Part shown: positions 7,409-16,853 of the stretch, piece by piece
Layout of the letters: every line of letters starts with the position of its first letter
Position numbering within the stretch: position 1 is the first letter of the stretch
Source: Ancylobacter aquaticus
GTDB taxonomy: Bacteria; Pseudomonadota; Alphaproteobacteria; Rhizobiales; Xanthobacteraceae
Length of the DNA: 64,000 nucleotides
Direction of reading: 5' to 3'
Assembly: GCF_004339465.1 (NCBI RefSeq)
Contig: NZ_SMFY01000002.1
Coordinates: 496,001-560,000 of the forward strand
The notes under the pieces: model-generated
Seen by the model: only the letters and a program-made list of their open reading frames with translations
What the model was told of the DNA's origin: nothing
The model's database searches: none
Made by a program: the position numbers and the translations under genes

Positions 7409-8442
7409 AGGACGCTGCCCCGCTCGAAGGCGACCGCTTCGGCACCGCCCCGGCACCGCGCGAGACCCGGCACCTCATCGGCCACGAGGAGGCGCAGGCC
7501 ATGGTCCGCACCGCCTGGGATGCCGGGCGGATGCCGCACGCGCTCCTGCTCGGCGGGGCGGAGGGCATCGGCAAGGCGACGCTGGCCTATGCCATCGCCC
7601 GCTTCGTGCTCTCGGGCGGTGCGGCACCGGCGCATTCGATCGCCGTCGCTTCCGACCACCCCACAGTGCGGCAGGTGGCGGCTCTCTCGCACCCTGACCT
7701 TCTGGTGCTGCGGCGCACCCCCAACGATGCCGGCAAGCTGCCCTCGATGATTCCCGCCGAGACGGTGCGCCGGGTGCGCAGTTTCTTCGGCTCCACGGCG
7801 GCACTTGGCGGATGGCGAGTCTGCGTCGTCGACACGTTGGACGAAATGAACGCCCAGGGCGCCAATGCGCTGCTGAAAACACTCGAAGAGCCGCCCAACC
7901 GCGCGCTGTTCCTCCTGGTGAGCCACGCGCCGGGCCGGCTGCTGCCGACTATTCGCTCGCGCTGCCGCACGGTGCCGCTACGGGCGCTATCGGACGAGCA
8001 GGTGGTGCAGGCGCTGGAGACGCTGAGCACCAGCCTGCCCACGCTCGACCGCAGCCGCTTCACCGAGGCGGCGGCAGCCGCCGGGGGCAGCGTGCGCGAG
8101 GCGCTGGGCCTGATGGAAGGCGACGGTCTCGCGGTGCGCAACGCCACCAATGTGCTGCTCGATGGCTTGCCCGATGCCGACCCGAAATCGCTGCACGCGC
8201 TGGGCGAGCGGCTGGCCGGCGACCGGGGAGGGGCGCTGGACGCCTTCGTCGGCACGGTCGAGGCGTGGATCAGCGACCATGCCACCGGGCGCCGCCAGAC
8301 GCACCGTCTGCGCCTTGCACGGCTTCCGGAGGTGTGGGAGAAGGTTCGCCGCGCTGCGGTCGACGCCGATGTCTATAATCTCGACCGCAAGACCCTCGTC
8401 TTCCGGATCTTCGCGTCGCTCAACGAGGCCCTGCGCCCCTGA
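7405..8442 (+). CDS. holB: DNA polymerase III delta-prime subunit
   Basis: Clamp-loader subunit that helps load the beta sliding clamp during replication. The 345-residue protein has an AAA+ fold: [10 protein letters not shown] near the start, the P-loop-like [14 protein letters not shown], and the family signature [21 protein letters not shown] with the following [13 protein letters not shown] sensor-1/arginine region. No cysteine cluster for the zinc module of the E. coli protein is apparent. It overlaps tmk by four bases (ATGA), and metG follows 35 bases later, the usual tmk-holB-metG-tatD order of alphaproteobacteria. Confidence 0.9.
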   Translation: MKDAAPLEGDRFGTAPAPRETRHLIGHEEAQAMVRTAWDAGRMPHALLLGGAEGIGKATLAYAIARFVLSGGAAPAHSIAVASDHPTVRQVAALSHPDLLVLRRTPNDAGKLPSMIPAETVRRVRSFFGSTAALGGWRVCVVDTLDEMNAQGANALLKTLEEPPNRALFLLVSHAPGRLLPTIRSRCRTVPLRALSDEQVVQALETLSTSLPTLDRSRFTEAAAAAGGSVREALGLMEGDGLAVRNATNVLLDGLPDADPKSLHALGERLAGDRGGALDAFVGTVEAWISDHATGRRQTHRLRLARLPEVWEKVRRAAVDADVYNLDRKTLVFRIFASLNEALRP

Positions 8443-8477
8443 TCGCGCGCCGGCCGGCCGCCCCGCAGGAAACCGCC

Positions 8478-10034
8478 GTGAGACCCGCCTTCTACATCAC
8501 CACCGCGATCGACTACCCCAATGGCGCGCCCCATATCGGCCACGCCTATGAAAAGATCGCCTCGGACGCGCTCGCCCGCTTCAAGAAGCTCGACGGTTAC
8601 GACGTCTTCTTCCTGACCGGCACCGACGAGCACGGGCTGAAGATGGCGCAGACGGCGGAAAAACAGGGGCTGACGCCGCTGGAATGGGCGACGAAGAACG
8701 CCACCCGCTTCCAGGAGATGGATGCGCTGCTCGGCGTCGATTACGACCGCTTCATCCGCACCACGGACGCCGACCACATCGCCTCCACTCAGGCGATCTG
8801 GCAGCGCATGGTCGAGTCCGGCGACATTTACGCCGGGGCCTATTCCGGCTGGTACTCGGTGCGCGACGAAGCCTATTACGCCGAGGACGAGACCACGGTG
8901 AACCCGGACGGCGTGCGCCTCGGCCCGCAGGGCACGCCGGTGGAGTGGACCGAGGAAAAGAGCTATTTCTTCCGCCTCTCCGCCTATCAGCAGAAGCTGC
9001 TCGACTATTACGACGCCCACCCGGACTTCATCCGCCCCGAGGTGCGTCGCAACGAGGTGACGAGCTTCGTGCGCGGCGGGCTGCAGGATCTGTCGATCAG
9101 CCGCACCACCTTCTCCTGGGGCATTCCGGTGCCGGGCGACCCGGACCACGTGATGTATGTGTGGGTCGACGCGCTCACTAACTACATCACCGGCGTCGGC
9201 TACCCCGACACGGAAAGCGCCAGCTTCCAGCGCTACTGGCCGGCGAATCTCCACATCATCGGCAAGGACATCATCCGCTTCCATGCGGTGTACTGGCCGG
9301 CCTTCCTGATGTCGGCCGGGATCGAGCCGCCGCAAACCGTGTTCGCGCACGGCTTCATTCATAATCGCGGGGAGAAGATGTCGAAGTCGGTCGGCAATGT
9401 GATCGACCCGTTCGACCTTGCCCGTGCCTATGGTGTCGACGCGCTGCGCTATTTCCTGTTGCGCGAGATTCCGTTCGGCCAGGACGGCTCCTACAGCCAC
9501 GACGCCATCGTCGCCCGCACCAATGCCGACCTCGCCAATGATCTCGGCAACCTCGCCCAGCGCTCGCTGTCGATGATCGCCAAGAACCTCGGCGGCACAC
9601 TGCCCGCGCCCGGCCCGCTCTCGGACGACGATGCGGCGATCCTCGCCAGCGCCGACGCGATGGGCGCCAAGGTGCGCGAGGCGATGGACGTGCAGCAGAT
9701 TCACAACGCGCTCGCCGCCATCTGGTCAGTGGTGGCGGACGCCAACCGCTATTTCGCCGGCGCAGCGCCGTGGGAATTGCGCAAGTCCGACCCCGAGCGT
9801 TTCGGCACGGTGCTGTGGACGACAGCCGAAGTGGTTCGCCAGGTCGCCCTGCTCGCCCAGCCCTTCATCCCAACAAGCGCCGGCAAGCTGCTGGATTTGC
9901 TTGCGATTGACGAGTCATCCCGGAGCTTTACCAGCCTTGGCGAGGCTGGCCGTCTGGCCGGCGGCACGGCGCTGCCGGCCCCCGTCGGCGTGTTCCCGCG
10001 CTATGTCGAGCCCGAGGCGCCGGCAGCCTCATGA
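8478..10034 (+). CDS. metG: Methionyl-tRNA synthetase
   Basis: Class I aminoacyl-tRNA synthetase charging tRNA-Met. The 518-residue protein has the HIGH motif in [12 protein letters not shown] near residue 20, the connective region, and the KMSKS motif in [18 protein letters not shown] near residue 300, followed by the anticodon-binding helical domain. It ends without the C-terminal dimerisation/tRNA-binding (EMAP-like) domain found in E. coli MetG, which is normal for this lineage. GTG at 8478 is used as start because homology begins at once ([13 protein letters not shown]) and a GGA purine stretch lies upstream. The stop overlaps the tatD start. Confidence 0.95.
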   Translation: MRPAFYITTAIDYPNGAPHIGHAYEKIASDALARFKKLDGYDVFFLTGTDEHGLKMAQTAEKQGLTPLEWATKNATRFQEMDALLGVDYDRFIRTTDADHIASTQAIWQRMVESGDIYAGAYSGWYSVRDEAYYAEDETTVNPDGVRLGPQGTPVEWTEEKSYFFRLSAYQQKLLDYYDAHPDFIRPEVRRNEVTSFVRGGLQDLSISRTTFSWGIPVPGDPDHVMYVWVDALTNYITGVGYPDTESASFQRYWPANLHIIGKDIIRFHAVYWPAFLMSAGIEPPQTVFAHGFIHNRGEKMSKSVGNVIDPFDLARAYGVDALRYFLLREIPFGQDGSYSHDAIVARTNADLANDLGNLAQRSLSMIAKNLGGTLPAPGPLSDDDAAILASADAMGAKVREAMDVQQIHNALAAIWSVVADANRYFAGAAPWELRKSDPERFGTVLWTTAEVVRQVALLAQPFIPTSAGKLLDLLAIDESSRSFTSLGEAGRLAGGTALPAPVGVFPRYVEPEAPAAS

Positions 10035-10804
10035 TCGTCGACAGCCACTGCCATCTCGACTTTCCGGACTTCGCCGCCGAGCTTGACGACGTGGTCGCGC
10101 GCGCCCGCGCCGCCGGCGTCGGGCGGCTGGTGACAATCGGCACGCGGGTGCGCCGCTCCGGGCAGGTGAGGGCGATCGCCGAGCGTTTCGACGACGTGTT
10201 CTGTTCGGTCGGCACCCACCCGCACAATGCCGGCGAGGAAGCCGACGTCACGTTGGACGAACTGCTCGCCGCCGCCGACCACCCCAAGGTGGTGGCCATC
10301 GGCGAGGCGGGGCTCGATTATCACTACGACACCGCCCCGCGCGACGCGCAGGCGGCGGGGTTCCGCCTGCATATCGAGGCGGCGCGACGTACCGGCCTGC
10401 CGCTGGTGATCCATGCCCGCGACGCGGACGCGGATGTGGCGGCGATTCTGGAAGAGGAAAGCGGGAAGGGCGCCTTCGCCTTCGTGCTCCACTGCTTCAC
10501 CGCCGGGCCGGAACTTGCCCGCCGCGCGGTAGCGCTGGGTGGCTACGTCTCATTCTCCGGTATCCTCACCTTCAAGTCCGGCGCGCCGCTGCGCGAGATC
10601 GCCGCCAGCCTGCCGGCCGACCGGGTGCTGGTGGAGACGGACGCGCCCTATCTCGCGCCCAACAGCCATCGCGGCAAGCGCAACGAGCCTTCCTATGTCG
10701 TGGAAACTGCCCATACTCTGGCGCAGGCCCGCGGCGTTTCCTTCGACGAGATCGCTGCGCTGACGACGCAGAATTTCTTCCGCCTGTTCTCCCGCGCATC
10801 CTAG
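10031..10804 (+). CDS. TatD family metal-dependent hydrolase (deoxyribonuclease)
   Basis: TIM-barrel metallo-hydrolase of the TatD/YcfH family, 257 residues, the family length. The metal-binding motif SHCHLD is at the N terminus; further conserved elements are [33 protein letters not shown] and the terminal [20 protein letters not shown]. Members are 3'-5' exonucleases or quality-control deoxyribonucleases; the exact substrate here is unknown. The ATG overlaps the metG stop (ATGA), so the two are translationally coupled, and an MBL-fold hydrolase gene follows after 15 bases. Confidence 0.92.
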   Translation: MIVDSHCHLDFPDFAAELDDVVARARAAGVGRLVTIGTRVRRSGQVRAIAERFDDVFCSVGTHPHNAGEEADVTLDELLAAADHPKVVAIGEAGLDYHYDTAPRDAQAAGFRLHIEAARRTGLPLVIHARDADADVAAILEEESGKGAFAFVLHCFTAGPELARRAVALGGYVSFSGILTFKSGAPLREIAASLPADRVLVETDAPYLAPNSHRGKRNEPSYVVETAHTLAQARGVSFDEIAALTTQNFFRLFSRAS

Positions 10805-10819
10805 AGGCATCCCACGCCC

Positions 10820-11626
10820 ATGGCGTTCACCTTCACCATTCTCGGCTGCGGTTCCTCCGGCGGGGTGCCGCGAGTCGGGCAGGGATGGGGCGCCTGCGAC
10901 CCGAAGGAGCCGCGCAACCGCCGCCGCCGCTGCTCCCTGCTGGTGGAACGGTTCGCCGACGGCATCGACCAGCCGACGCGGGTGCTGATCGACACGTCGC
11001 CGGACCTGCGCGAGCAGCTGATCGACGCCGGGGTCGACCGGCTCGACGCGGTGCTGTTCACCCATGAGCATGCCGACCACACCCATGGCATCGACGATCT
11101 GCGCCCGCTGACCATCCTGCACCGGCGCCGCATCGACGTGCATGTCGATCCCGAGACGTCGGCGATGCTGCACCAGCGCTTCGGCTACTGCTTCCAGACG
11201 CCGCTCGGCAGCGACTATCCGCCGATTCTGACCGAGCACCGCTTCCACGCCGGCGACACCATCCGCGTCGATGGACCCGGCGGGACGGTTGAAGCGACCG
11301 CCTTCCGGCAGTTTCACGGCAACATCATCTCCTACGGCTTCCGCATCGGCGGGCTGGCCTATTCCAGCGACCTGCACGACCTGCCGGCGGAGAGCCTGCC
11401 TTATCTCGCGGGTCTCGATGTCTGGATCATCGACGCGCTGCGACCCAAGCCGCATCCGACCCATCTGTCGCTCAGCGAGGCCCTGGCCTGGATCGAGCGT
11501 ATGAAGCCGCGCCGCGCGGTGCTGACCAATCTGCACACGGACCTCGACTATGCCACGCTGACGCGCGAACTGCCGCACGGCGTAAGCGCAGCCTTTGACG
11601 GAATGGAAATCTTTGTAGATCAGTAG
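10820..11626 (+). CDS. MBL-fold metallo-hydrolase (PhnP-like)
   Basis: A 268-residue metallo-beta-lactamase-fold hydrolase. The metal-binding motif THEHADHTHGIDDLR (near residue 80) is the form typical of the PhnP/phosphodiesterase branch; other ligands are in RQFHGNIISYGFRIGGLAYSSD, where His and Asp follow expected spacing, and in LTNLHTDLDY at the C terminus. The N-terminal GCGSSGGVPRVGQGWGACD is shared by this branch and includes Cys residues. It is encoded last in the tmk-holB-metG-tatD run. The physiological substrate is not known; a role in cyclic phosphodiester cleavage is inference from family. Confidence 0.87.
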   Translation: MAFTFTILGCGSSGGVPRVGQGWGACDPKEPRNRRRRCSLLVERFADGIDQPTRVLIDTSPDLREQLIDAGVDRLDAVLFTHEHADHTHGIDDLRPLTILHRRRIDVHVDPETSAMLHQRFGYCFQTPLGSDYPPILTEHRFHAGDTIRVDGPGGTVEATAFRQFHGNIISYGFRIGGLAYSSDLHDLPAESLPYLAGLDVWIIDALRPKPHPTHLSLSEALAWIERMKPRRAVLTNLHTDLDYATLTRELPHGVSAAFDGMEIFVDQ

Positions 11627-11685
11627 GTTACACGTATACGCTCAAGCGCATCGCTACCCTAGTGAATAAATGTATTTTCCATAAT

Positions 11686-12564
11686 ATGTCTTCTGCGAAT
11701 CGGAGAACCGGCATTTTGACGCCCTCCCGCGACATTCATCGCCTGCTGGAAATTATGGAAGCGCTGCGGACGCCGGAGACCGGCTGCCCCTGGGATCTGG
11801 CGCAGGATTTCGACACGATCGCCCCCTACACGATCGAGGAAGCCTATGAGGTGGCCGACGCCATTGCTCGCGGCGACCTTGACGATCTGTGCGACGAGCT
11901 TGGCGACCTGCTGCTTCAGGTCGTCTTCCACGCCCGCATGGCGCAGGAGCGCGACGCCTTCGATTTCGGCGCCGTGGTCGAGGCCATAACGGCAAAGATG
12001 ATCCGCCGGCACCCGCATGTGTTCGCCGACGCCCGAGGCCGCGACGTGGCGGCGGTCAATGTGGCGTGGGAGACGATCAAGGCGCAGGAGAAAGCTGAAC
12101 GGACACAGCGCCGGCTCGCGCGGGGGCTGCCGCCGGAGCCGGAGCAGGGCCGCACGCTGGACGGCGTGCCGGTCGGCGCCCCTGCCCTCACCCGCGCGGT
12201 GAAACTGCAGGATAAGACCGCCAAAGTCGGGTTCGACTGGCCGGACGTGCGCCCGGTGCTGGCGAAAATTCGCGAGGAGATCGACGAGGTGGAGGCCGAG
12301 ATTATCTCGGGCGACCGAAAAGCGGCGGCCGAAGAGGTTGGCGACCTCCTGTTCGCGCTGGCCAATCTGGCCCGACACCTCGATGTCGATCCCGAGGCGG
12401 CGCTGCGCGGCACCAACCAGAAATTCGTCCGCCGCTTCGCCTATATCGAGGACCGGCTCGCTGAGGAAGGCCGCACGCCCCACGGTGCCAGCCTCATTGA
12501 GATGGAAGCGCTGTGGCAGGCGGCAAAGACGGCACTCAAGACGGCGGCGCCGGAGAGCGAGTAG
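11686..12564 (+). CDS. mazG: Nucleoside triphosphate pyrophosphohydrolase MazG
   Basis: House-cleaning enzyme hydrolysing NTPs to NMP and pyrophosphate. The protein carries two MazG folds: the N-terminal one with CPWDLAQDFDTIAPYTIEEAYEV and the EExxE-type metal helix DDLCDELGDLLLQVVFHARMAQE, and the C-terminal one with KVGFDWPDV, REEIDEVEAEI and AAEEVGDLLFALANLARHL. The ATG at 11686 gives 292 residues; a GTG at 11662 and a TTG at 11716 (after a GGAG) are also in frame, and the homologous region starts near SRDIHRLLEIM, so the TTG is a serious alternative. It ends five bases before the convergent hflX gene. Confidence 0.92.
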   Translation: MSSANRRTGILTPSRDIHRLLEIMEALRTPETGCPWDLAQDFDTIAPYTIEEAYEVADAIARGDLDDLCDELGDLLLQVVFHARMAQERDAFDFGAVVEAITAKMIRRHPHVFADARGRDVAAVNVAWETIKAQEKAERTQRRLARGLPPEPEQGRTLDGVPVGAPALTRAVKLQDKTAKVGFDWPDVRPVLAKIREEIDEVEAEIISGDRKAAAEEVGDLLFALANLARHLDVDPEAALRGTNQKFVRRFAYIEDRLAEEGRTPHGASLIEMEALWQAAKTALKTAAPESE

Positions 12565-12569
12565 GGCGC

Positions 12570-13973
12570 TCAGCCCTCGGCCGTCCGGGCGATCCGCCGG
12601 GCGCCGAAGCGGCGCTCGATCTGCTCGGCGCGGTCCGGCGGCACGCGCACCGCCAGATGCAGGCGCCCCTCCCCGTCCTCGCGCCGTTCCAGCACTTCGC
12701 TGTGCCGGTAGAGCCAGCTCAGATTGCCGCCGTCGGCGGCGTCGAGATCAATGGCGAGGCTGATCCGCTCGCGCGACAGGCGTTGCGAGATGGTGGCGAG
12801 CAGCGGCTCCATACCCTCGCCGGTAAGCGCCGAGACCGGAATGGGGCGCGCGTCGCCCTCGCGGCGGGCGGCGGTGTTGAACAGGCCGGCCCGGCTCTCG
12901 TCGTCCAGGCGGTCGATCTTGTTCCAGACCTCGATGACCCGGTGGTCGTCCTCGGGGTCGATGTCGAGATCGCCGAGCACGCCCTTCACGTCATGCGCCT
13001 GCGCATCCGCATCCTCATGCGCCATGTCGCGCACGTGCAGGATCAGATCGGCCTCGATCACCTCCTCCAGCGTCGCCCGGAAGGCGGCGACGAGCTGGGT
13101 CGGCAGGTCGGAGATAAAGCCAACCGTGTCGGACAGGATCACCTTGTCGCCGGTGGGGAGTTGCACCGCCCGCAAGGTTGGGTCGAGTGTGGCGAAGAGC
13201 AGGTCCTGCGCCATGACGTCGGAACGAGTCAGCCGGTTGAACAGGGTCGACTTGCCGGCATTGGTGTAGCCCACCAGCGCGACGACCGGATAGGGCACCT
13301 TCTTGCGGCTGGCGCGGTGCAGGGCGCGAGTGCGCTTCACCTGCTCCAGTTCGCGCTCGATCTTGAGAATGCGGTCGCCGATGAGCCGGCGGTCGGCTTC
13401 GATCTGCGTTTCGCCCGGGCCGCCGAGGAAGCCGAAGCCGCCGCGCTGGCGCTCCAGATGGGTCCAGGAGCGGACCAGCCGGCTGCGCTGGTAGTTCAGA
13501 TGAGCAAGCTCGACCTGCAGCACGCCTTCTTTGGTGCGGGCGCGCTGGCCGAAGATCTCCAGAATGAGAGCGGTGCGGTCGATCACCTTGGCGGCGAACG
13601 CTTTTTCAAGGTTGCGCTGCTGCACCGGGCTAAGCGGGGCGTCGACGAAGACCAGCCCCGCCTCCTCCGCTTTCACCAGCTCGGCGATTTCCTCGACCTT
13701 GCCGCTGCCAAGATAGGTCGCCGGCCGCACCTGCGAGAGCCCTATCAGCGCGCTGCCGACGAGCTTGAGATCAATGGCCAGGACGAGGCCGATCGCCTCG
13801 TCGAGCCGCGCCTCGGGGGACCGGCGCACGCCACCCTCCCCGCCCCCGCGACGGGTCACATGCGGCACGATCACCACGACACGCGTGGCGTCGCCGGCGG
13901 TTTCGTTCTCGACAGGCAGGCCGGCGGCGCGGCCGGCATGGGACGTACGGGCGGCCTTAAGCTCCAAGATCAA
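12570..13973 (-). CDS. hflX: GTPase HflX, ribosome-associated
   Basis: GTP-binding protein that rescues or splits ribosomes under stress. The N-terminal HflX domain includes [20 protein letters not shown] and [16 protein letters not shown]; the helical linker carries [13 protein letters not shown]; the G domain has the P-loop [14 protein letters not shown], the G3 element [17 protein letters not shown] and the NKID motif in WNKIDRL. The C-terminal beta-rich domain ends near [10 protein letters not shown]. The TTG at 13973 is used as start because TTGA overlaps the hfq stop codon, giving 467 residues; a second TTG two codons on is equally possible. The hfq-hflX pair is conserved across proteobacteria. 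Confidence 0.92.
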   Translation of the reverse strand: MILELKAARTSHAGRAAGLPVENETAGDATRVVVIVPHVTRRGGGEGGVRRSPEARLDEAIGLVLAIDLKLVGSALIGLSQVRPATYLGSGKVEEIAELVKAEEAGLVFVDAPLSPVQQRNLEKAFAAKVIDRTALILEIFGQRARTKEGVLQVELAHLNYQRSRLVRSWTHLERQRGGFGFLGGPGETQIEADRRLIGDRILKIERELEQVKRTRALHRASRKKVPYPVVALVGYTNAGKSTLFNRLTRSDVMAQDLLFATLDPTLRAVQLPTGDKVILSDTVGFISDLPTQLVAAFRATLEEVIEADLILHVRDMAHEDADAQAHDVKGVLGDLDIDPEDDHRVIEVWNKIDRLDDESRAGLFNTAARREGDARPIPVSALTGEGMEPLLATISQRLSRERISLAIDLDAADGGNLSWLYRHSEVLERREDGEGRLHLAVRVPPDRAEQIERRFGARRIARTAEG

Positions 13974-14221
13974 CCCTTCTCGCCGGTCTCGTCCGGCTCG
14001 AACAACTGAACCGGATGGCCGGGCATGATCGTCGAGATAGCGTGCTTGTAGACCAGCTGCGAGTGGCCGTCGCGGCGCAGCAGCACGCAAAAATTATCGA
14101 ACCAGGTGACGACACCCTGCAGCTTCACGCCATTGACCAGGAAGATGGTGAGCGGCGTCTTGTTCTTGCGGACGTGGTTGAGAAAGGTGTCCTGGAGGTT
14201 CTGCGAACGTTCCGCGGCCAT
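13970..14221 (-). CDS. hfq: RNA chaperone Hfq
   Basis: Hexameric Sm-like protein that pairs small RNAs with mRNAs. The 83-residue product has the Sm1 motif region [27 protein letters not shown], the distal/proximal-face elements [26 protein letters not shown], and the Sm2 YKHA signature. The C-terminal tail is short (PDETGEKG), as in alphaproteobacteria. It overlaps hflX downstream. The 209 bases upstream, up to the dat stop codon, hold no gene and presumably carry the hfq promoter; no clear consensus was identified there. Confidence 0.96.
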   Translation of the reverse strand: MAAERSQNLQDTFLNHVRKNKTPLTIFLVNGVKLQGVVTWFDNFCVLLRRDGHSQLVYKHAISTIMPGHPVQLFEPDETGEKG

Positions 14222-14430
14222 GGTTTTTTAATCCGTTTGTTTGTTGTTGCTCGTAGGTCGGCGCGGTCGCCTTCAGCTCTGCGCCCCGTCCGGGAGCGGG
14301 CAAGCATGAAGACGTGCGCCCCAAACATGGCATAGCATGTCTGGCGCGCAAGATGCTTTCGCCAAGTTGGCGGCGCTTGGCAAGGTCTTTCCGTGCGGCG
14401 CTGCATGCCGGACGGGCCCGATTTCCTCCC

Positions 14431-15291
14431 CTAGCGGGCGATCTCGGCAACCCCGTGGAAGTTCTCGCGCAGGGAGCGCGCCACCGGGCCGGGGCGGCCA
14501 TCGCCGATCACCTGCCCATCGATTCGCACCACCGGGGTGGCGAAATTGGTGGCCGAGGTGACGAAGGCCTCGCGCGCATTGAGCGCTTCCGCCACCGTGA
14601 ACGGGCGCTCTTCCACCCGCAACTGGAGCTTCTCCGCCACCTCGATCATGACCGTGCGGGTGATGCCGCGCAGGATGCCGCTTTCCGCCGGGCGGGTGAC
14701 GAGCGCCCCCTCCCGGGTGACAATCCAGGCATTGGTCGAGCCACCCTCGGTGACGTGGCCGGAGGCGTCGACGAACCAGGCCTCCCGCGCGCCGGCCTGT
14801 TTGGCGGCCTCCTTGGCCAGCACATTGGGCAGCAGGCCGATGGTTTTGATGTCGACCCGCTCCCAGCGGTTATCCGGCACGGTGATAAGGGCGACCCCCT
14901 GCCCCGCCACCGCCTCGCCCTTGGCCGGATCGACCGAACGGGCCGTCACCACGATCGAGGGAGGCGTTGCGGGGTCGGGGAAATAATGGTCACGGCGGGC
15001 CACGCCGCGCGTCACCTGCAGATAGATCAGGCCGTCGCGAACACGGTTGCGCGCGATGGTCTGGCGCAGCACCACGCCGAGTGCGGCGAGCGACATCGGC
15101 AGGCGGATGCGCAGTTCGCCCAGCGACCGCACGAGCCGCTCCATGTGGCGGCGCTCGTCCACCATGTGGCCGCCGCGCACCTCGCACACCTCATAGACGC
15201 CATCGCCGAACTGGTAGCCGCGATCCTCGACATGCACGCCCGCGTCGGCATGGGGCACATAGGAACCGTTTACATAGGCAATGCGCGACAT
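14431..15291 (-). CDS. dat: D-amino-acid aminotransferase (class IV PLP enzyme)
   Basis: Fold-type IV PLP transaminase interconverting D-amino acids and 2-oxo acids, supplying D-Ala or D-Glu. The 286-residue protein shows VEDRGYQFGDGVYEVCEV near residue 20, the PLP-lysine in VDIKTIGLLPNVLAK, the Glu of TEGGSTNAW, and the phosphate-binding GILRGITRTVMIEVA. The D-specific form is favoured over branched-chain or ADC-lyase relatives by the DNRWERVDIKTIGLLPN segment and by the fixed position between trkH and hfq in this order, where the gene is annotated as D-amino-acid transaminase. GGGGACGG precedes the ATG. Confidence 0.88.
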   Translation of the reverse strand: MSRIAYVNGSYVPHADAGVHVEDRGYQFGDGVYEVCEVRGGHMVDERRHMERLVRSLGELRIRLPMSLAALGVVLRQTIARNRVRDGLIYLQVTRGVARRDHYFPDPATPPSIVVTARSVDPAKGEAVAGQGVALITVPDNRWERVDIKTIGLLPNVLAKEAAKQAGAREAWFVDASGHVTEGGSTNAWIVTREGALVTRPAESGILRGITRTVMIEVAEKLQLRVEERPFTVAEALNAREAFVTSATNFATPVVRIDGQVIGDGRPGPVARSLRENFHGVAEIAR

Positions 15292-15389
15292 CGTCCGTCC
15301 CCGTGGGCCTGCTCATTCCGGCTTGAATTCAGATCGCCTCTTGCGCGAACGAATCTCGTCAATACATTGACTTGTCGACGTTTTACGCT

Positions 15390-16838
15390 CTAGCGCCGCC
15401 ACAGCGCGAAATTGGCCAGACCAAGCACCACCAGAATTTCCAGCCGTCCGAGAATCATGGCGAGCGCCAGTATAAGCTGCGCATAGGCCGGCAGCGCGCC
15501 CCATTCCGGCCAGTTGACCTGTGGCTGCCAGTTCGCCGCATAGACCGGGCCGACATTGCTCAGCGCGGTGAGCACCGCGACGAAAGCGGCCTCGAAGCTC
15601 GGCATGGCCGGGGCGAGCGCCACGGTCAGCGCGCCGATCACCGTGCAGGCCACGCCGAACATGATCCAGATCGCCTTCATCATCTGAAGCGTCACATTCT
15701 GCTGCCCGAGCCGGCGCTGGTACACGGCGCTCGGGTGCACCAGTCGCTCCAGCTCGCGCAGGCTCTGCAGCACCATTATCCCGGCACGGTAGATCTTGAT
15801 GCCGCCGGTGGTGGAGAAGCTGGCGCCGCCGACGAAGATCACCGCCAGAACCAACGTCACCGGCAGGCTGGCAAAGGCGCCGGCATGCGGCTCGATGCCG
15901 GTCGTGGTGACGAGAGCGACGGCGGTGAACAGCCCGTCCTCCAGCGCGATGGGCAGCGAGATGCCGCCCCCCAGAGTGCGGAAACCGATGGCGGCGGCGG
16001 CAATACCGAGGCCGAGGCACAGTACAAAAACGACAATGTTCTCATATTGTCCCGCCGCGACGCGAAAGCGTCGCGTGAGCAGCAGGCGCTGCCACAATAT
16101 GCTCGTTCCCCCCACCAGCATGAACACGATAAGCACGGCCTTGATGCCAAGTTGGCCATAGCCGGCAATGCCGTCCGCATCCGGCAGCAGGCCTCCGGTG
16201 GACAGTGCCGCGCCGGCGAAGCCGAGCGCCTCGAACAGCCGCATACCCATGAGAAACAGAGCGAAGGTGCACAGGATGGTGGCGCCGAGATAAAGCGGCA
16301 GCACCAGCCGCAGCGCATCGTCGAGCGTCATCTGCTGGGTGGCGGCGAGCAGGTTGGAGCGTGCGCTGCGGTCCGGCAGGCCGCCCATGCCGGCGGGACC
16401 CAGCACAGCGACGAAGCCGACGAGCGTGAGCAGGCCACCCGACCATTGCAGCGTCAGCAGCCAGCCCAGCGTCGCCCGCGGCACGTTCTCAAGGTCGTGG
16501 ATCTGCACCGGGCCCGTGGTGGTGAACGCGGCCACCGCCTCCAGCCAGGCATGCATCGGCGTCAGTGTCGTCGTCGCCGCGATGGGCACGGCGGCGATGA
16601 TCGGCACGCCGAGCCAGAGCACCAGCAGAAGGCCATAGGCCGCCAGCCGGTCGAGCCGCCCGGGGCGATTGCGCACCGCGAGATACACCGCTCCCGCGCC
16701 GAACACGGTCAGCAGCGCCGTCATCAGGAAGATATCGGCGCCCGCCTCCCGGCGGAACAGCGACACCAGCGCCGAAAGCAGCAGGAAGCCGGCCATGACC
16801 CCGGCCGTCTGTGCGCTGTGGCGGGCGACGGCGATCAT
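15390..16838 (-). CDS. trkH: Potassium uptake channel TrkH family membrane protein
   Basis: Pore subunit of the Trk potassium importer, which works with the cytosolic regulator TrkA. The 482-residue protein has the expected multiple membrane segments in four M1-P-M2 repeats; selectivity-loop segments with Thr-Thr-Gly are visible, for example AAFTTTGPVQIHDLENVP, GAALSTGGLLPDADG, VALVTTTGIEPHAG and FVAVLTALSNVGPVY. It follows trkA by 15 bases in the same operon. The last loop keeps SNVGP, the typical form. The function is well supported by family and by the adjacent trkA. Confidence 0.92.
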   Translation of the reverse strand: MIAVARHSAQTAGVMAGFLLLSALVSLFRREAGADIFLMTALLTVFGAGAVYLAVRNRPGRLDRLAAYGLLLVLWLGVPIIAAVPIAATTTLTPMHAWLEAVAAFTTTGPVQIHDLENVPRATLGWLLTLQWSGGLLTLVGFVAVLGPAGMGGLPDRSARSNLLAATQQMTLDDALRLVLPLYLGATILCTFALFLMGMRLFEALGFAGAALSTGGLLPDADGIAGYGQLGIKAVLIVFMLVGGTSILWQRLLLTRRFRVAAGQYENIVVFVLCLGLGIAAAAIGFRTLGGGISLPIALEDGLFTAVALVTTTGIEPHAGAFASLPVTLVLAVIFVGGASFSTTGGIKIYRAGIMVLQSLRELERLVHPSAVYQRRLGQQNVTLQMMKAIWIMFGVACTVIGALTVALAPAMPSFEAAFVAVLTALSNVGPVYAANWQPQVNWPEWGALPAYAQLILALAMILGRLEILVVLGLANFALWRR

Positions 16839-16853
16839 CAGCGTCGGCCCCTC

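Noticed and set aside
12513-14009. Plus-strand open frame of 498 codons opposite hflX
   Set aside because: HflX motifs are complete on the other strand; the plus-strand product shows no family features.
14222-14430. Small RNA upstream of hfq
   Set aside because: No terminator-like hairpin with T-run and no conserved element that I could recognise.
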